Shown piece after piece: positions 7,687 through 17,131 of a stretch of 54,845 bases of DNA. The position numbers were made by a program, and so were the translations under genes. The notes under the pieces are model-generated. The model was not told where the DNA came from. It did not search any database and was given only the letters and a program-made list of their open reading frames with translations. How positions within the stretch are numbered: the first letter of the stretch is position 1; each line of letters starts with the position of its first letter. Source of the stretch: Firmicutes bacterium AM55-24TS (GTDB taxonomy: Bacteria > Bacillota > Clostridia > UBA1381); NCBI GenBank assembly GCA_003460745.1, contig QTVU01000019.1, positions 1 to 54,845 on the forward strand. The letters are read 5' to 3'.

Positions 7687-9986
7687 ATGTTTATCTTTGT
7701 CATAGACAATACAAAATGATTCTGTAGGATTTTTTACAGTCTTTTTAGCTTTCAAAGCCTTATCCAACCCCACTCCCACAACTTCATTTGTTTTAGCACA
7801 TAAATTCCTGTTTTAACAATAATATGCGCACCGGGATATTTTTCACTAATCATTTTACTAAATTGTTTATTTACCGTTTTTATCTTATCAAAGCTTTCTA
7901 AATTTTTAAATCTGAACGCACTGTAAAAAATATCTGCACCGTCAATGTGAGTTACAATATTATAATCATTATCACTTGACAAAATACAGTTTGCAAACTC
8001 TGTAAAGACCTTATCTCCCTCAATCTGACCAAACCGTTCGTTGAAATCAAGCATTCCCGAAAAATCGGTATGCAACAGAGCAACCTGCTCGTCTTTTTCC
8101 TCGGCAACTTTTCTCAGTCTGCCTATCTGTTCATAAAACTTTGCAATAGCATAACAACCTGTTTTGCGGTCATAATCAATTATTTTTCTAAGCTTTTTTT
8201 CATTCTCCGTTTCCTTATCGCTTTGAGAAATGTACATCGTCATAAGCTTCGTCGCCATATTCAATTCAACGCATTCTTCTATCTGCCAAGGATTTTCATA
8301 TCCGAATCTCGTACAAACAAACATAAAGAACGAATCTCCTGTTGTAATATTTGCATTATAGACCACTTCACCATTCTTTTTATTCTTTTCAAATTCACGT
8401 TTAAACTTTAACGAAAATCCATTTATTTTTTCATTTGAAAGAATAAATACAGGATATTTTTCAAAGAATTCTTTGAAATGCTTAATGTCAGAATGAGCAT
8501 AATATCCTCTTTTTCCCGCATTATTCTGAAATTTCGGATCACTGCACCATTCATAGCTTATTGTGATTAAATCTTCCTTGGTATTGACCTTCATTATCTG
8601 AAACCAGTCAATACCGAACTTTTCAGCCACATACCGAATAATCTTATACATTGCGTCATCGCTGTTTTTCGCACTTGAAGAAAGTTCAAGGAACACTTTC
8701 ATCATATCGCGTGTCTTAAATAATTCCGTACTGTTTTCGGCGTCCTCAACTTCATAATCAATCGCATGGCTTGAATTGTCGTACACAATATTTTCATTGT
8801 ATATCTCCCAGTGAGCCTTGCCATTCTTTTTTGTACTGTACAGTGCCTTATCTGCTTTTGAGAACAACGCTTTATAATTAGGCACTTCTTCAAATATTCT
8901 GCCGTCCGCCACTCCGACACTGCACGTTATTCTCTTATCGTCTGAAATATTAATCTTACATACATTGTCAACAACTCTGTCGGCATTCTCTGCTATTCTG
9001 CTACTTTTCAAAAACACGAAAAATTCATCACCGCCGTATCTTCCGACAATAGCGTCATCATCGGTTGCCTTGTTCAGCATTTCCGCAACCATGGCAATAA
9101 CGGTATCACCGTATAAATGTCCGTATGTGTCATTTATATTTTTAAAATCATCAATATCAATAACAAACAGTGCGTAATCTCTGCTTTCGGGATTGGATTT
9201 TATATACTCATTAATCCTCTCGACGCCTGCATTTCTGTTATAGACATGAAGTACCGGGTCAATCTCGATTTTTTCTTTTAATTCTTTTTCATGATGTTTT
9301 TCGTCCTCGATATTCGTTATTGTTCCGAAAATTCTTTTAAGATTACCCTTTTCATCATGTTCAAAATTTCTGAAAATGCGGTGCCATTCATAATTCTTAT
9401 TACCCGGCAACTTCATTCTGACACTTATATTTTCTACTTTTTCATTGTATATGTTTTCTTTAAGATAACCGTAATCTCTTTTATCCGCAAGCTCATAAAC
9501 AGCATCTTCCGTATTATTGGGGATAGACAGTTTTTTCAGTTCGGTTTGACCTTTCACCGGAATATATAAAGTCATATTATCGTCCGCTACGTTATGTTCA
9601 AAAACAATGTTTTTTGAACTTTTAAGAGCAAATGTAAAACATCTTCTCTCATCTTTCATCCTGACAAGATTCGTATGCTGTTCCGTAACGTCAATAAGAA
9701 TACCGAGAATATCATTTTCATTATATTTAGTCAAATGCATACAAATATAACGTATCGTCCCGTCCGAAACAATACATTTGTATACCACTTCATTTTTATC
9801 TTTCAAATCAGCTATAATATTTTTGTCTTCTTCGCAAATATTAAGACTTTCAAAATTTCCGTTCGCATAAGTCGAATAATAGTAATCATTCGCCGAAATA
9901 ATTTTAAGCGTACTGTCATTTTGAAACGCAACAACACCACACGGCATTATATTATAGCTTTCGTCCTTAAAATATTTTTTCAACAT
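7669..9986 (-). CDS. PAS-GGDEF signalling protein with second, degenerate GGDEF; 3' frameshift
   Basis: A probable diguanylate cyclase making c-di-GMP. Residues 10-105 and about 115-230 look like PAS domains. Residues about 240-400 form a GGDEF domain with the active motif YGGDEF (G318-F322) and FVIDIDDFKNIND; there is no RxxD inhibitory site before it. Residues about 425-590 resemble a GAF sensor. Residues about 610-750 are a second GGDEF fold with a dead motif (HIDGADIF). No transmembrane helix is evident. The continuous frame ends at 7752 in VLKQMKLWEWGWIRL; one extra A in the run at 7791-7794 gives VLKTNEVVGVGLDKALKAK..., the usual GGDEF end, and moves the stop to 7669. Confidence 0.8.
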
Positions 9987-10077
9987 TACAACTGCCTCAA
10001 CCTTTTTATAAATTATCGGTATAAATATTCTATCACAAAAAATGTATCAAGTAAATATTTTTCGACCTATTTTATTA

Positions 10078-10115
10078 TAAAAAAAACAACCGTATCTATA
10101 TAAGAATACGATTGT
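10078..10115 (-). terminator. Minus-strand terminator-like hairpin upstream of the GGDEF gene
   Basis: A 10-bp stem (10115-10106 with 10095-10086, one U-G pair in the minus-strand RNA) is followed by eight U. It faces the GGDEF gene and lies about 90 bases before its start. No ORF ends here, so it could terminate read-through or act as an attenuator. I see no c-di-GMP riboswitch motif next to it. Confidence 0.5.
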
Positions 10116-10193
10116 CTGAGAGAGAGATTTATTTTACGGTTATATAATAACACAATAATTAAATTTATTCCATTGCATTTGTTGTCCAAAATA

Positions 10194-10222
10194 TTGCAAA
10201 TATTGTCCTTTTATGCTATAAT
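10194..10222 (+). promoter_or_regulatory. Promoter of the AraC-type regulator
   Basis: TTGCAA (10194-10199), 17-bp spacer, TATAAT (10217-10222), 23 bases before the start codon. Confidence 0.6.
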
Positions 10223-10244
10223 AATTGTGTAGGAGGTGTATTTT

Positions 10245-11054
10245 ATGGATGCAATTTCATATAAACAGAAAGAATATCTTTACAGTTATTTCCGTTCAAA
10301 GCCTCCGGAGCTTAACTTGCACCTTCATAAATATTATGAATTTCTGTATTTTATATCGGGTGATGCAACGTACATAGTCGAGGATAATCTATATAAAATT
10401 CACCCCGGCGATATTTTGCTTACAAGACCAGGAGAACTTCATACGATTTTCTTTCAGTCAGAAAAGCCGTATGAGCGTATTTTTATGCAGATACATCCCG
10501 ACTTTATCCCCGAATTTGATTTGTTTGATAAAATAAATTCTTCACCTATTGGCGAAAATAACAGAATACCGTCAGACATTGTTCAGTCTTTCGGACTTTA
10601 CGATTATTTTAAAAATGTTGAACATTACATTTCAAACAGAGTACCCGAAAGTGACGCTATGATAAAATCGTATTTTTTACAGTTTCTTGTCGCGGTAAAT
10701 CATGCACTTGACAACACCGTTTTGCCGATAAAACCGACAAATAATAACCGTATTGACGATATAATAGATTACCTTACCGATAATATTTCCGCAGATATAA
10801 CACTGGATTTTTTAGCAGAAAAATTTTTTATTAATAAGTATTATATGTGCCATACATTTAAAAAGCAGACGGGTATTACAATAAAAGAATTTATGAATAC
10901 AAGAAAAATCACTAAGGCGAAACAGATGCTTTCCGAAGGTGCGGATATTATGGGACTTTGCTATGAATGTGGGTTTAATGATTATTCCACGTTTTATAAA
11001 GCGTTTAAAAAACTTACCGGTAAATCGCCGAAAGATTTTTTGACTGGTGATTGA
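10245..11054 (+). CDS. AraC family transcriptional regulator with cupin sensor
   Basis: A 269-residue regulator. Residues about 20-100 form a cupin-type sensor (LHLHKYYEFLYFISGD, later IHPGDILLTRPGELHTI), which binds a small ligand, often a sugar. Residues about 165-265 hold the two helix-turn-helix units of AraC proteins: ITLDFLAEKFFINKYYMCHT and IMGLCYECGFNDYSTFYKAF, ending KSPKDF. I use ATG 10245, 8 bases after AGGAGG (10231-10236); the GTG at 10236 overlaps that site. Relatives in pectin- and glycan-degrading clostridia often control nearby sugar genes; here the next gene is a convergent alcohol dehydrogenase, so the target is unknown. Confidence 0.9.
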   Translation: MDAISYKQKEYLYSYFRSKPPELNLHLHKYYEFLYFISGDATYIVEDNLYKIHPGDILLTRPGELHTIFFQSEKPYERIFMQIHPDFIPEFDLFDKINSSPIGENNRIPSDIVQSFGLYDYFKNVEHYISNRVPESDAMIKSYFLQFLVAVNHALDNTVLPIKPTNNNRIDDIIDYLTDNISADITLDFLAEKFFINKYYMCHTFKKQTGITIKEFMNTRKITKAKQMLSEGADIMGLCYECGFNDYSTFYKAFKKLTGKSPKDFLTGD

Positions 11055-11060
11055 TTTTTG

Positions 11061-11150
11061 CCACTCCGTCACTTCGTGACGCCTCTCTTCAAGGAGATGC
11101 TTTTTGGCTCCAATTGAGGGGAGCTGTCGGCAACGCCGACTGTGGGGTGG
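11061..11150 (-). repeat. MITE-like interspersed repeat, copy 1 (inverted)
   Basis: The stretch begins CCACTCC and ends with the near-complement GGGGTGG, and holds two internal hairpins (GTCACTTCGTGAC; GTCGGC/GCCGAC). Read on the minus strand it aligns over its length with 54705-54799: shared blocks include CGACAGCTCC, CTCCTTGA, GAGAGG and CGGAGTG. No coding potential is apparent. Confidence 0.65.
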
Positions 11151-11204
11151 CTTCTTAGGGCGTCGTGGCACCATCCCCTACTGCCTTAATATCTATTATC
11201 TATA

Positions 11205-11320
11205 AAAAGGGCGACCAATGGTCGCCCCTACATACAATATTGTTTAACATAAGCGATTGTTTAACATAAGCGGTCATCTGCCATTCATATTCGTACGGGC
11301 GGTCATTGGCCGCCCTTTAA
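11205..11320. repeat. Hairpin pair and 17-bp tandem repeat in a gene-free spacer
   Basis: Three items: palindrome GGGCGACCA/TGGTCGCCC (11209-11227); a perfect 17-bp direct repeat of ATTGTTTAACATAAGCG (11239-11255 and 11256-11272); and a second palindrome GGGCGGTCATTGGCCGCCC (11297-11315). The first recurs, with one change in each arm region, after adenine deaminase at 54667-54685. The gap 11054-11364 holds only these repeats and the terminator at its end. Confidence 0.65.
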
Positions 11321-11332
11321 CATTCCACACAT

Positions 11333-11366
11333 AAAAAAACAGCGGTCAAAGACCGCCGTTTTTTTA
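11333..11366 (-). terminator. Terminator of the alcohol dehydrogenase gene
   Basis: Stem GCGGTC / GACCGC with extra flanking A-T pairs; the minus-strand U-run follows (plus-strand A-run 11333-11339). The stem touches the stop codon at 11364. Confidence 0.7.
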
Positions 11367-12461
11367 CATCAATGACTCAACATATATTTGAAGTATTTCA
11401 TCTTTTGACGGAACGAACATACTGTTTAGTGTACCGCCTGCATTTTGAGCAATTTCTGCATACAATTCAAGTTCTTCTATTTCAAACTTTTCTTTATCAC
11501 CCAAAATTTTCGCAAGAATATTTTTAAATTCTTCTGCACTGTCTAAATTCATACAAGACAATATTTCCTTAACTCTGTCCTTATCATTTCTTTCAATATA
11601 CTTTGTAAACTCACCGAGCAATAATCCGTTTGCTCTGCCGTGGTCGATATTTTTGAAATATGTAAGCGAATATCCCATTGCGTGTACCGCTGTTGTTTTC
11701 GTTTGCGATATAACAACACCTCCAAGCATTGACGCATAAAGCAGTTTTTCTCTGTCGTCTTCCGTAAGTTCACCACTAATCAAATCGTCAAATGTTGACG
11801 CAATAATTTTAACAGCCTCTTTAGCGATTACATCAGCCATTACATTCGCCCTCTTTGACATCATTCCTTCAACCGAATGTGAAAGTGAATCTATTGCGGT
11901 ATTGACCGTAGTGGCAAGTCCGAGATTTTTTGTGTATTTTGCGTCAAGCAATGCGTATGTTGGGAAAAGGCATGGTGACGCAATACTCTTTTTTGTCTGT
12001 TTTTCGTGGTTTGTCAAAATTGCATACGGTGTAACCTCCGAACCGGTTCCGGCAGTTGTCGGAATATGTATCATAGGAAGTGCCTTATTGCCTATGTTGC
12101 CGTCAAACAAATTCTTTCTTTCAATGTCCGATACTGCCAGCAACGCAATGGCCTTTGCCGAGTCCATCGGCGAGCCGCCGCCTATGGCAATGACAAAATC
12201 AACTTCTTCCTCCATTGCTGTTTCCGCACCGTCATACACACACTCAACTGTCGGATTACTCATAACCTTATCGAATATTACATATTCAATATTATTCTTT
12301 TCAAGTGCATATTTGACATCGTCAAGTGCGCCGCTTAATTTTGCGGAATTTTTGCCTGTTACGATAAGTGCTTTCTTTCCTATTTTGAAAACGTCACTGT
12401 TTTCTCTGACACAATCCTTTCCCACAATAACCTTTGTAGGCATATAAAATCCCAAATTCAT
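11364..12461 (-). CDS. Iron-containing alcohol dehydrogenase
   Basis: A 365-residue NAD(P)H-dependent dehydrogenase of the iron-type (group III) family, reducing an aldehyde to an alcohol during fermentation. The nucleotide-binding loop GGGSPMDSAKAIAL is at residues about 94-107; the family signature HIPTTAGTGSEVTPYAIL follows at about 132-149. Metal ligands expected as Asp and three His are visible in DAKYT... NTAIDSLSHSVEG and in AVHAMGYSLTYF...DHGRANGLLL. Length is a little below the usual 380-390. It is monocistronic between the dcw terminator and its own terminator. The physiological substrate (butanol, propanediol or lactaldehyde type) cannot be decided. Confidence 0.9.
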   Translation of the reverse strand: MNLGFYMPTKVIVGKDCVRENSDVFKIGKKALIVTGKNSAKLSGALDDVKYALEKNNIEYVIFDKVMSNPTVECVYDGAETAMEEEVDFVIAIGGGSPMDSAKAIALLAVSDIERKNLFDGNIGNKALPMIHIPTTAGTGSEVTPYAILTNHEKQTKKSIASPCLFPTYALLDAKYTKNLGLATTVNTAIDSLSHSVEGMMSKRANVMADVIAKEAVKIIASTFDDLISGELTEDDREKLLYASMLGGVVISQTKTTAVHAMGYSLTYFKNIDHGRANGLLLGEFTKYIERNDKDRVKEILSCMNLDSAEEFKNILAKILGDKEKFEIEELELYAEIAQNAGGTLNSMFVPSKDEILQIYVESLM

Positions 12462-12491
12462 ATTTTCACAACCTCACATTCTCAAGCAACA

Positions 12492-12523
12492 AAAGCAAGC
12501 TATTTGGTTGTATAGCTTGCTTT
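12492..12523 (-). terminator. Terminator at the end of the dcw-hisS operon
   Basis: A perfect 12-bp stem AAAGCAAGCTAT / ATAGCTTGCTTT with an 8-nt loop, 6 bases after the repaired hisS stop codon, followed on the minus strand by a short U-rich tract. Confidence 0.7.
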
Positions 12524-12528
12524 GATTC

Positions 12529-13754
12529 TTATTTCTTCAATTCTCTTATTTCTTCTCCAAGGAAGCAGAAACCAAAGTAACCCTTTGCCTGAATTTTATC
12601 AAGGAATTTAGACAATTTCTTTGGCTTTCCATAGATTACAACATCATAATCCTTACGCAGTTTTCTGCCTCTTCTATTGCATTTACAACGTCTGCTTTAT
12701 CGTGAAGCAAAGCAATTCTCTTTTTAGTATCGGGAATTGTATATCCAGCCTCTGTAAGAAGTGAGAAAATTCTTTCAAAACCTATTGAAAAACCTACCGC
12801 AGGAATATTTTCACCCGTAAATTTACCGATTAAGTTATCATAACGACCGCCGCCGGCAATAGAGCCTTTAAACTTATCGCTTACGATTTCAAAAACAGTA
12901 CCCGTATAATATCCCTGACCTCTTACAAGCGAAATATCGAACTTAATCTTATACGCACCGTCCGAAAGTTTTTCAACTGCATTAATTATTGTTTCAATAC
13001 TTTCGGCAGATTCTTCACCGCAAACATCTTTTACGCTTTCAACAGTAAGTGGTTTTGCGATGACTTCACCGAATTTTGCGATAGCACCGCCGTCAAAGCC
13101 TTTATCCGTAAGCTCACCGATAACGCCCTCAGCACCGATTTTATCCATTTTATCAAATGTAATACACACGCTGTCAAGCTGACTTTCTTCAAAACCTACG
13201 CCTTTAAGCAATGCTCTTAAAATTCTTCTGTCATTAATTTTTACGGTAAAGTCCTTTATATCAAGCGACAAAAGTGCTTTTGCTGTTGTATGAATAAGCT
13301 CGATTTCAGAGCTTATAGAAGATGAACCGATTATATCAATATCGCACTGAACAAACTCTCGAAGTCTGCCCTTTTGCGGTCTTTCCGCTCTGTACACCTT
13401 ATCAATCTGTATGCACTTTGCAGGAAGAACAAGTTTTTCACGATTATTTGCATAATATCTCGAAAGCGGAAGTGTAAGGTCATATCTAAGTCCCATATCG
13501 CAAAGCTTATTTGTATCACCGCTGTCCATTGCTTTCTTTAGCTTATCTCCACGCTTTAAAATTTTAAATATCAAATTAAGATTATCACCGCCGTCACTCT
13601 TATCAAGATTTTCAATATCTTCAACTGCAGGCGTCATAATACGTTCAAAGCCGGCATCCTGATATGTATTTAAAATTTGATTTTGAAGATAATCTCTAAG
13701 TCTGACTTCTTCAGGAAGATAATCATTTGTACCTTTTACTGTTGTGATTTTCAT
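12529..13754 (-). CDS. hisS: Histidine--tRNA ligase, broken by a 3' frameshift
   Basis: A class II aminoacyl-tRNA synthetase that charges tRNA-His. Motif 2 is RAERPQKGRLREFVQCDIDIIG (residues about 122-143), the histidine A-loop is LVRGQGYYTGTVFE, and motif 3 is AVGFSIGFERIFSLL. The shape of motifs 1 and 2 resembles the archaeal/Bacteroidetes HisRS branch more than the E. coli type. The continuous frame stops at 12636 in EEAENCVRIMML; one extra A in the run at 12661-12664 restores EEAEKLRKDYDVVIYGKPKK... and an end at 12529, about 408 residues. The ATG overlaps the murG stop (ATGA), implying coupled translation at the end of the dcw operon. Confidence 0.85.
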
Positions 13755-14859
13755 TTTCTATCTCCTTTTGCCATTTTCATCATAAGCTCATATATTTTTT
13801 CAAGTGCGTCTACTTTGGCAAGCGGTTTCAAATTTTCCGACATTTCTTTCAATCTCTCCTTATCGCTTACCATAGACATTATTTTATCGTATAATGCGTC
13901 AGACGTCAAATCTTTTTCTAAAATTAATTCTGCCGCATTCTTATTTTCAAATTCTCTTGCATTCTGCTCTTGGTGATTACGGACAACATTCGGTGACGGA
14001 ATAAGTATTGACGGTTTACCGAGTGCAGCAATTTCGCTTACGGTTATCGCACCTGCTCTTGATACAACAACGTCTGCCGCCGCCATACACTCCGCCATAT
14101 TGTCAATATATGACACAATCTTTATATTATCCGAAAGAGTTATTCCGCTCTCCTTAATTTTACTCATTATTTTATCATAATTCTGTCACCGGTTCCGAAC
14201 AGCAATTCGATTTTATTGTCCTTTGATATTCTGTCAAGCATACCGATTACCGTATCATTAATTCTGTCCGCACCCAAACTGCCGCCGAAAATAAGCACAA
14301 ACGGCTTTTTTATACCGAGCTTTTCTCTTGACTTTTTGTAATCGGAATGAAGTATTTCACTTCTGATCGGATTGCCTGTTACAACACATTTTTCCTTATG
14401 CTGCATATGATTAATTGTTTCTTCAAAGCTGAGTGCAAGATATGTAACATAATTTGCACTGCCTTTTACCGTCATACCCGGATACACATTTTGCTCATGT
14501 ATAAGCGACGGCACTTTCATTTTCTTTGATGCCATAGCAACAGGGCCGCTTACATATCCGCCCGTACAAACGATACAATCGGGTTTAAATTCCTTTATAA
14601 TCTTATTGCACTTTCTTCTTGCGGAAATAAGTTTTTTTACCGTTTCAAAATTTCTGAAAATATGCTTTCTGTCAAAGCCTTGTATTTCGATATATTCAAT
14701 ATCATATCCTGCTTTCGGTACAAGTTTTGTTTCAAGTCCCGATTTTGTACCGACAAACAAAGCCTTAAAATCCTTATCCTGTTTAGCTGCATAATCGGCG
14801 ATTGAAATAGCCGGATTAATATGTCCGCCTGTTCCTCCGCCCGCAAATAATACTCTCAT
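13751..14859 (-). CDS. murG: MurG, lipid II-forming GlcNAc transferase, internally frameshifted
   Basis: Transfers GlcNAc from UDP-GlcNAc to lipid I at the inner face of the membrane, giving lipid II. The first half shows the Gly-rich loop AGGGTGGHINPAI (residues 5-17), SLIHEQNVYPG and GGSLGADRIND; the second half shows VSRAGAITVSEI, PSILIPSPNV and HQEQNAREF, the UDP-sugar site. The two halves are in different frames: the first ends at 14167 (GDRIMIK), the second starts at the same point. One extra A in the minus-strand run at about 14180 reads GDRNYDKIMSKIKESG, giving one protein of about 369 residues, the normal length. It lies 15 bases after ftsW and overlaps hisS by 4. Confidence 0.85.
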
Positions 14860-14874
14860 AAATCTTCCTCCACA

Positions 14875-16056
14875 TTAATCTTTTACGGAATGTCTTGATA
14901 TATTAAGCAATACTCCCATTTCACATAAAAGCGTTATTATCGCCGTACCGCCGTAACTGAAAAACGGCAATGCTACACCTGTATTCGGTACGCTCGATGT
15001 TGCAACGGCGATATTAAGTATCGTCTGAATAGCAAGCTGAGCCGCAATACCCACCGCAACAAGTGAGCCGTATGTATCGGGTGCATTCATAGCAATTCTT
15101 ATTGCTCTTATAATAAGCGCCGCAAAAAGCAAAATTACAACAGCCGCACCGATAAGACCAAGTTCCTCACAAACAATCGCGAATATAAAGTCATTATACG
15201 GTTCAGGTAAATACGAATATTTCTGTACACTCTGTCCCAAGCCAAGTCCGAAAATACCGCCCGAGCCAATCGCATAAAGACCTTGCACAACCTGATAACT
15301 TTCGTCACGAATATCCGCAAACGGATTCATAAAACTTGTTACGCGTGCCCATCTTACACCGCTGAGTGCACGGACGCCGACTAAGCCGATTGGTAAAAGA
15401 ATAAGCGCTCCGATAAGTACGGGTTTAATCGGTGTACCGCCTGCAATCATAACGCTTACACCGATACCGGCAATAACTATCGCACCGCTAAGGTGTGTTT
15501 CCATAAGCATAAGTCCGACAACTATAAGCATAACTCCTATATACGGCAAATTACCCTTAAGATGTTTCAAATTATATTTTCCCGAATCGACAAGTCGTGC
15601 AAAATACATCGCTATAACGGGTTTCATAAATTCCGACGGTTGAAGCTGAAGGAACGGAGTATTAAGCCATCTTCTCGAACCGTTCAATTTTACGCCCAAA
15701 CCCGGTATAAGAACGCAGACCAAAAGTATTGTACATACAATCATAAACTTCGGAACGGTATTTTTATATTTGTTGTAATCAATCCTTGAAATAACCCACA
15801 TTCCGATAAGTCCCAATATTGCACAAAGGAATTGTTTATTAAAGAAGTAGTACGAATTGTTATGTAAAGTATTTCCGGCAGGTGCAGACGCCGAGAGCAG
15901 CATTACCAAACCGAATGAAAGCAACAATATTACTATAAACAAAAATGTATAGTCTATCTCTCCCATTCGTGCAAGCTTAACCGGTTTTCCTATTTTAGCA
16001 CGAGTTGTTCGTCTATTCTGTTTTATAGCTCTTTTAGGATATGCAGTCCCTGCCAT
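14875..16056 (-). CDS. ftsW: FtsW/SpoVE-type peptidoglycan glycosyltransferase (SEDS)
   Basis: A 393-residue SEDS membrane protein that polymerises lipid II at the septum together with a class B PBP. A basic N-terminal tail (residues 1-30) precedes about ten helices. Family motifs: the RRWL segment after KLNGS, FLQLQPSEFMK, the long periplasmic loop with GLYAIGSGGIFGLGLGQS, and the C-terminal NTGVALPFFSYGGT. Position between mraY and murG is where spoVE/ftsW sits in Clostridia. Whether it acts in division, sporulation or both is not told by sequence. murD, which normally separates mraY from this gene, is absent. Confidence 0.9.
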   Translation of the reverse strand: MAGTAYPKRAIKQNRRTTRAKIGKPVKLARMGEIDYTFLFIVILLLSFGLVMLLSASAPAGNTLHNNSYYFFNKQFLCAILGLIGMWVISRIDYNKYKNTVPKFMIVCTILLVCVLIPGLGVKLNGSRRWLNTPFLQLQPSEFMKPVIAMYFARLVDSGKYNLKHLKGNLPYIGVMLIVVGLMLMETHLSGAIVIAGIGVSVMIAGGTPIKPVLIGALILLPIGLVGVRALSGVRWARVTSFMNPFADIRDESYQVVQGLYAIGSGGIFGLGLGQSVQKYSYLPEPYNDFIFAIVCEELGLIGAAVVILLFAALIIRAIRIAMNAPDTYGSLVAVGIAAQLAIQTILNIAVATSSVPNTGVALPFFSYGGTAIITLLCEMGVLLNISRHSVKD

Positions 16057-16084
16057 ATCTAAATCTCCTTCCGATTAATTCGTC

Positions 16085-17110
16085 TTAAATTGCAAAATAT
16101 GCAACAGCACAAGTAATTACCGTTACCAATGTAAATACCGCAACGATTTTCTTTTCTTTCCAACCGCACATTTCAAAATGGTGGTGAATAGGGCTCATCT
16201 TGAATATTCTTCTTCCCTCACCGTATTTCTTCTTTGTATATTTGAAATATGCAGTCTGCATAATTACAGAAAGTGTTTCCATAAAGTACACAAAGCCTAT
16301 CAATATAAGATGTATAGGCATTTTTAGGTCAATCGCCATAAGTGCAACCGACGCACCCAAGAAAAGTGAGCCTGTATCACCCATAAACACCTTTGCAGGA
16401 TATTTATTATACCACAAAAATCCTATCAAACCGCCGATTAATGCCGCCGAAAATACAGTCACGCCATACTCTTTAAATACGATATATGACACAAGCATAA
16501 AGAATATTCCAACTATTGTCGTTATACTTGATGCCAAACCGTCAAGTCCGTCTGTAAGATTTACAGCATTTACAACACCTACGACAACGAACATTACGAA
16601 CGGTATGTAAAGCCATATCGGCATTATCCATTCAATACTTGTAAACGGTATTTTAATCGCCGTATCAAGCTCGCCTATGAAGTAAAGCACTGCAATATAA
16701 ATTGCCGCAAGCACAACTTGCATTATGAATTTCTGCGGTGCTGTAAGTCCGAGATTACGTTTTTTTACTACTTTAATGTAATCGTCCACAAAACCGATAA
16801 CACCGAAACCGAGTGAAATTACAAACAATACAATACATCTTGCGTATGTCGTGTTAAAATTACCGTTCATTGCAAAAATGACGGTTGTTACAAGTATCGC
16901 AATCGCCATTGCGACTATGAACATAATACCGCCCATTGTCGGTGTACCCGATTTTTTCTGGTGCCACTTCGGACCTTCTTCTCTTATTTCCTGACCGAAT
17001 TTAAGTTTTCTGAGCCACGGAATAAACACAGGTCCGAACACAAGCGTTACAACAAGTGCAACGACAAGTGTAAGCAATGATGACATTAACATTTCTTTTA
17101 TCAATTCCAT
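16085..17110 (-). CDS. mraY: MraY, phospho-MurNAc-pentapeptide transferase
   Basis: A 341-residue membrane enzyme that attaches phospho-MurNAc-pentapeptide to undecaprenyl phosphate, making lipid I. Ten hydrophobic helices are traceable. Catalytic and binding motifs are all present: EGPKWHQKKSGTPTMGG (residues 44-60), the DD pair in GFVDDYIKV, NLTDGLDGLA, FMGDTGSL and the His cluster SPIHHHFEMCGW near residue 300. Length and gene order fit. It is 21 bases after murF and 28 before ftsW. Confidence 0.95.
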   Translation of the reverse strand: MELIKEMLMSSLLTLVVALVVTLVFGPVFIPWLRKLKFGQEIREEGPKWHQKKSGTPTMGGIMFIVAMAIAILVTTVIFAMNGNFNTTYARCIVLFVISLGFGVIGFVDDYIKVVKKRNLGLTAPQKFIMQVVLAAIYIAVLYFIGELDTAIKIPFTSIEWIMPIWLYIPFVMFVVVGVVNAVNLTDGLDGLASSITTIVGIFFMLVSYIVFKEYGVTVFSAALIGGLIGFLWYNKYPAKVFMGDTGSLFLGASVALMAIDLKMPIHLILIGFVYFMETLSVIMQTAYFKYTKKKYGEGRRIFKMSPIHHHFEMCGWKEKKIVAVFTLVTVITCAVAYFAI

Positions 17111-17131
17111 TTTTTAATCCTTTTCCTCTCG

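Noticed and set aside
9987..10236. c-di-GMP riboswitch upstream of the GGDEF gene
   Set aside because: Neither the class I conserved core nor class II features could be found on the minus strand.
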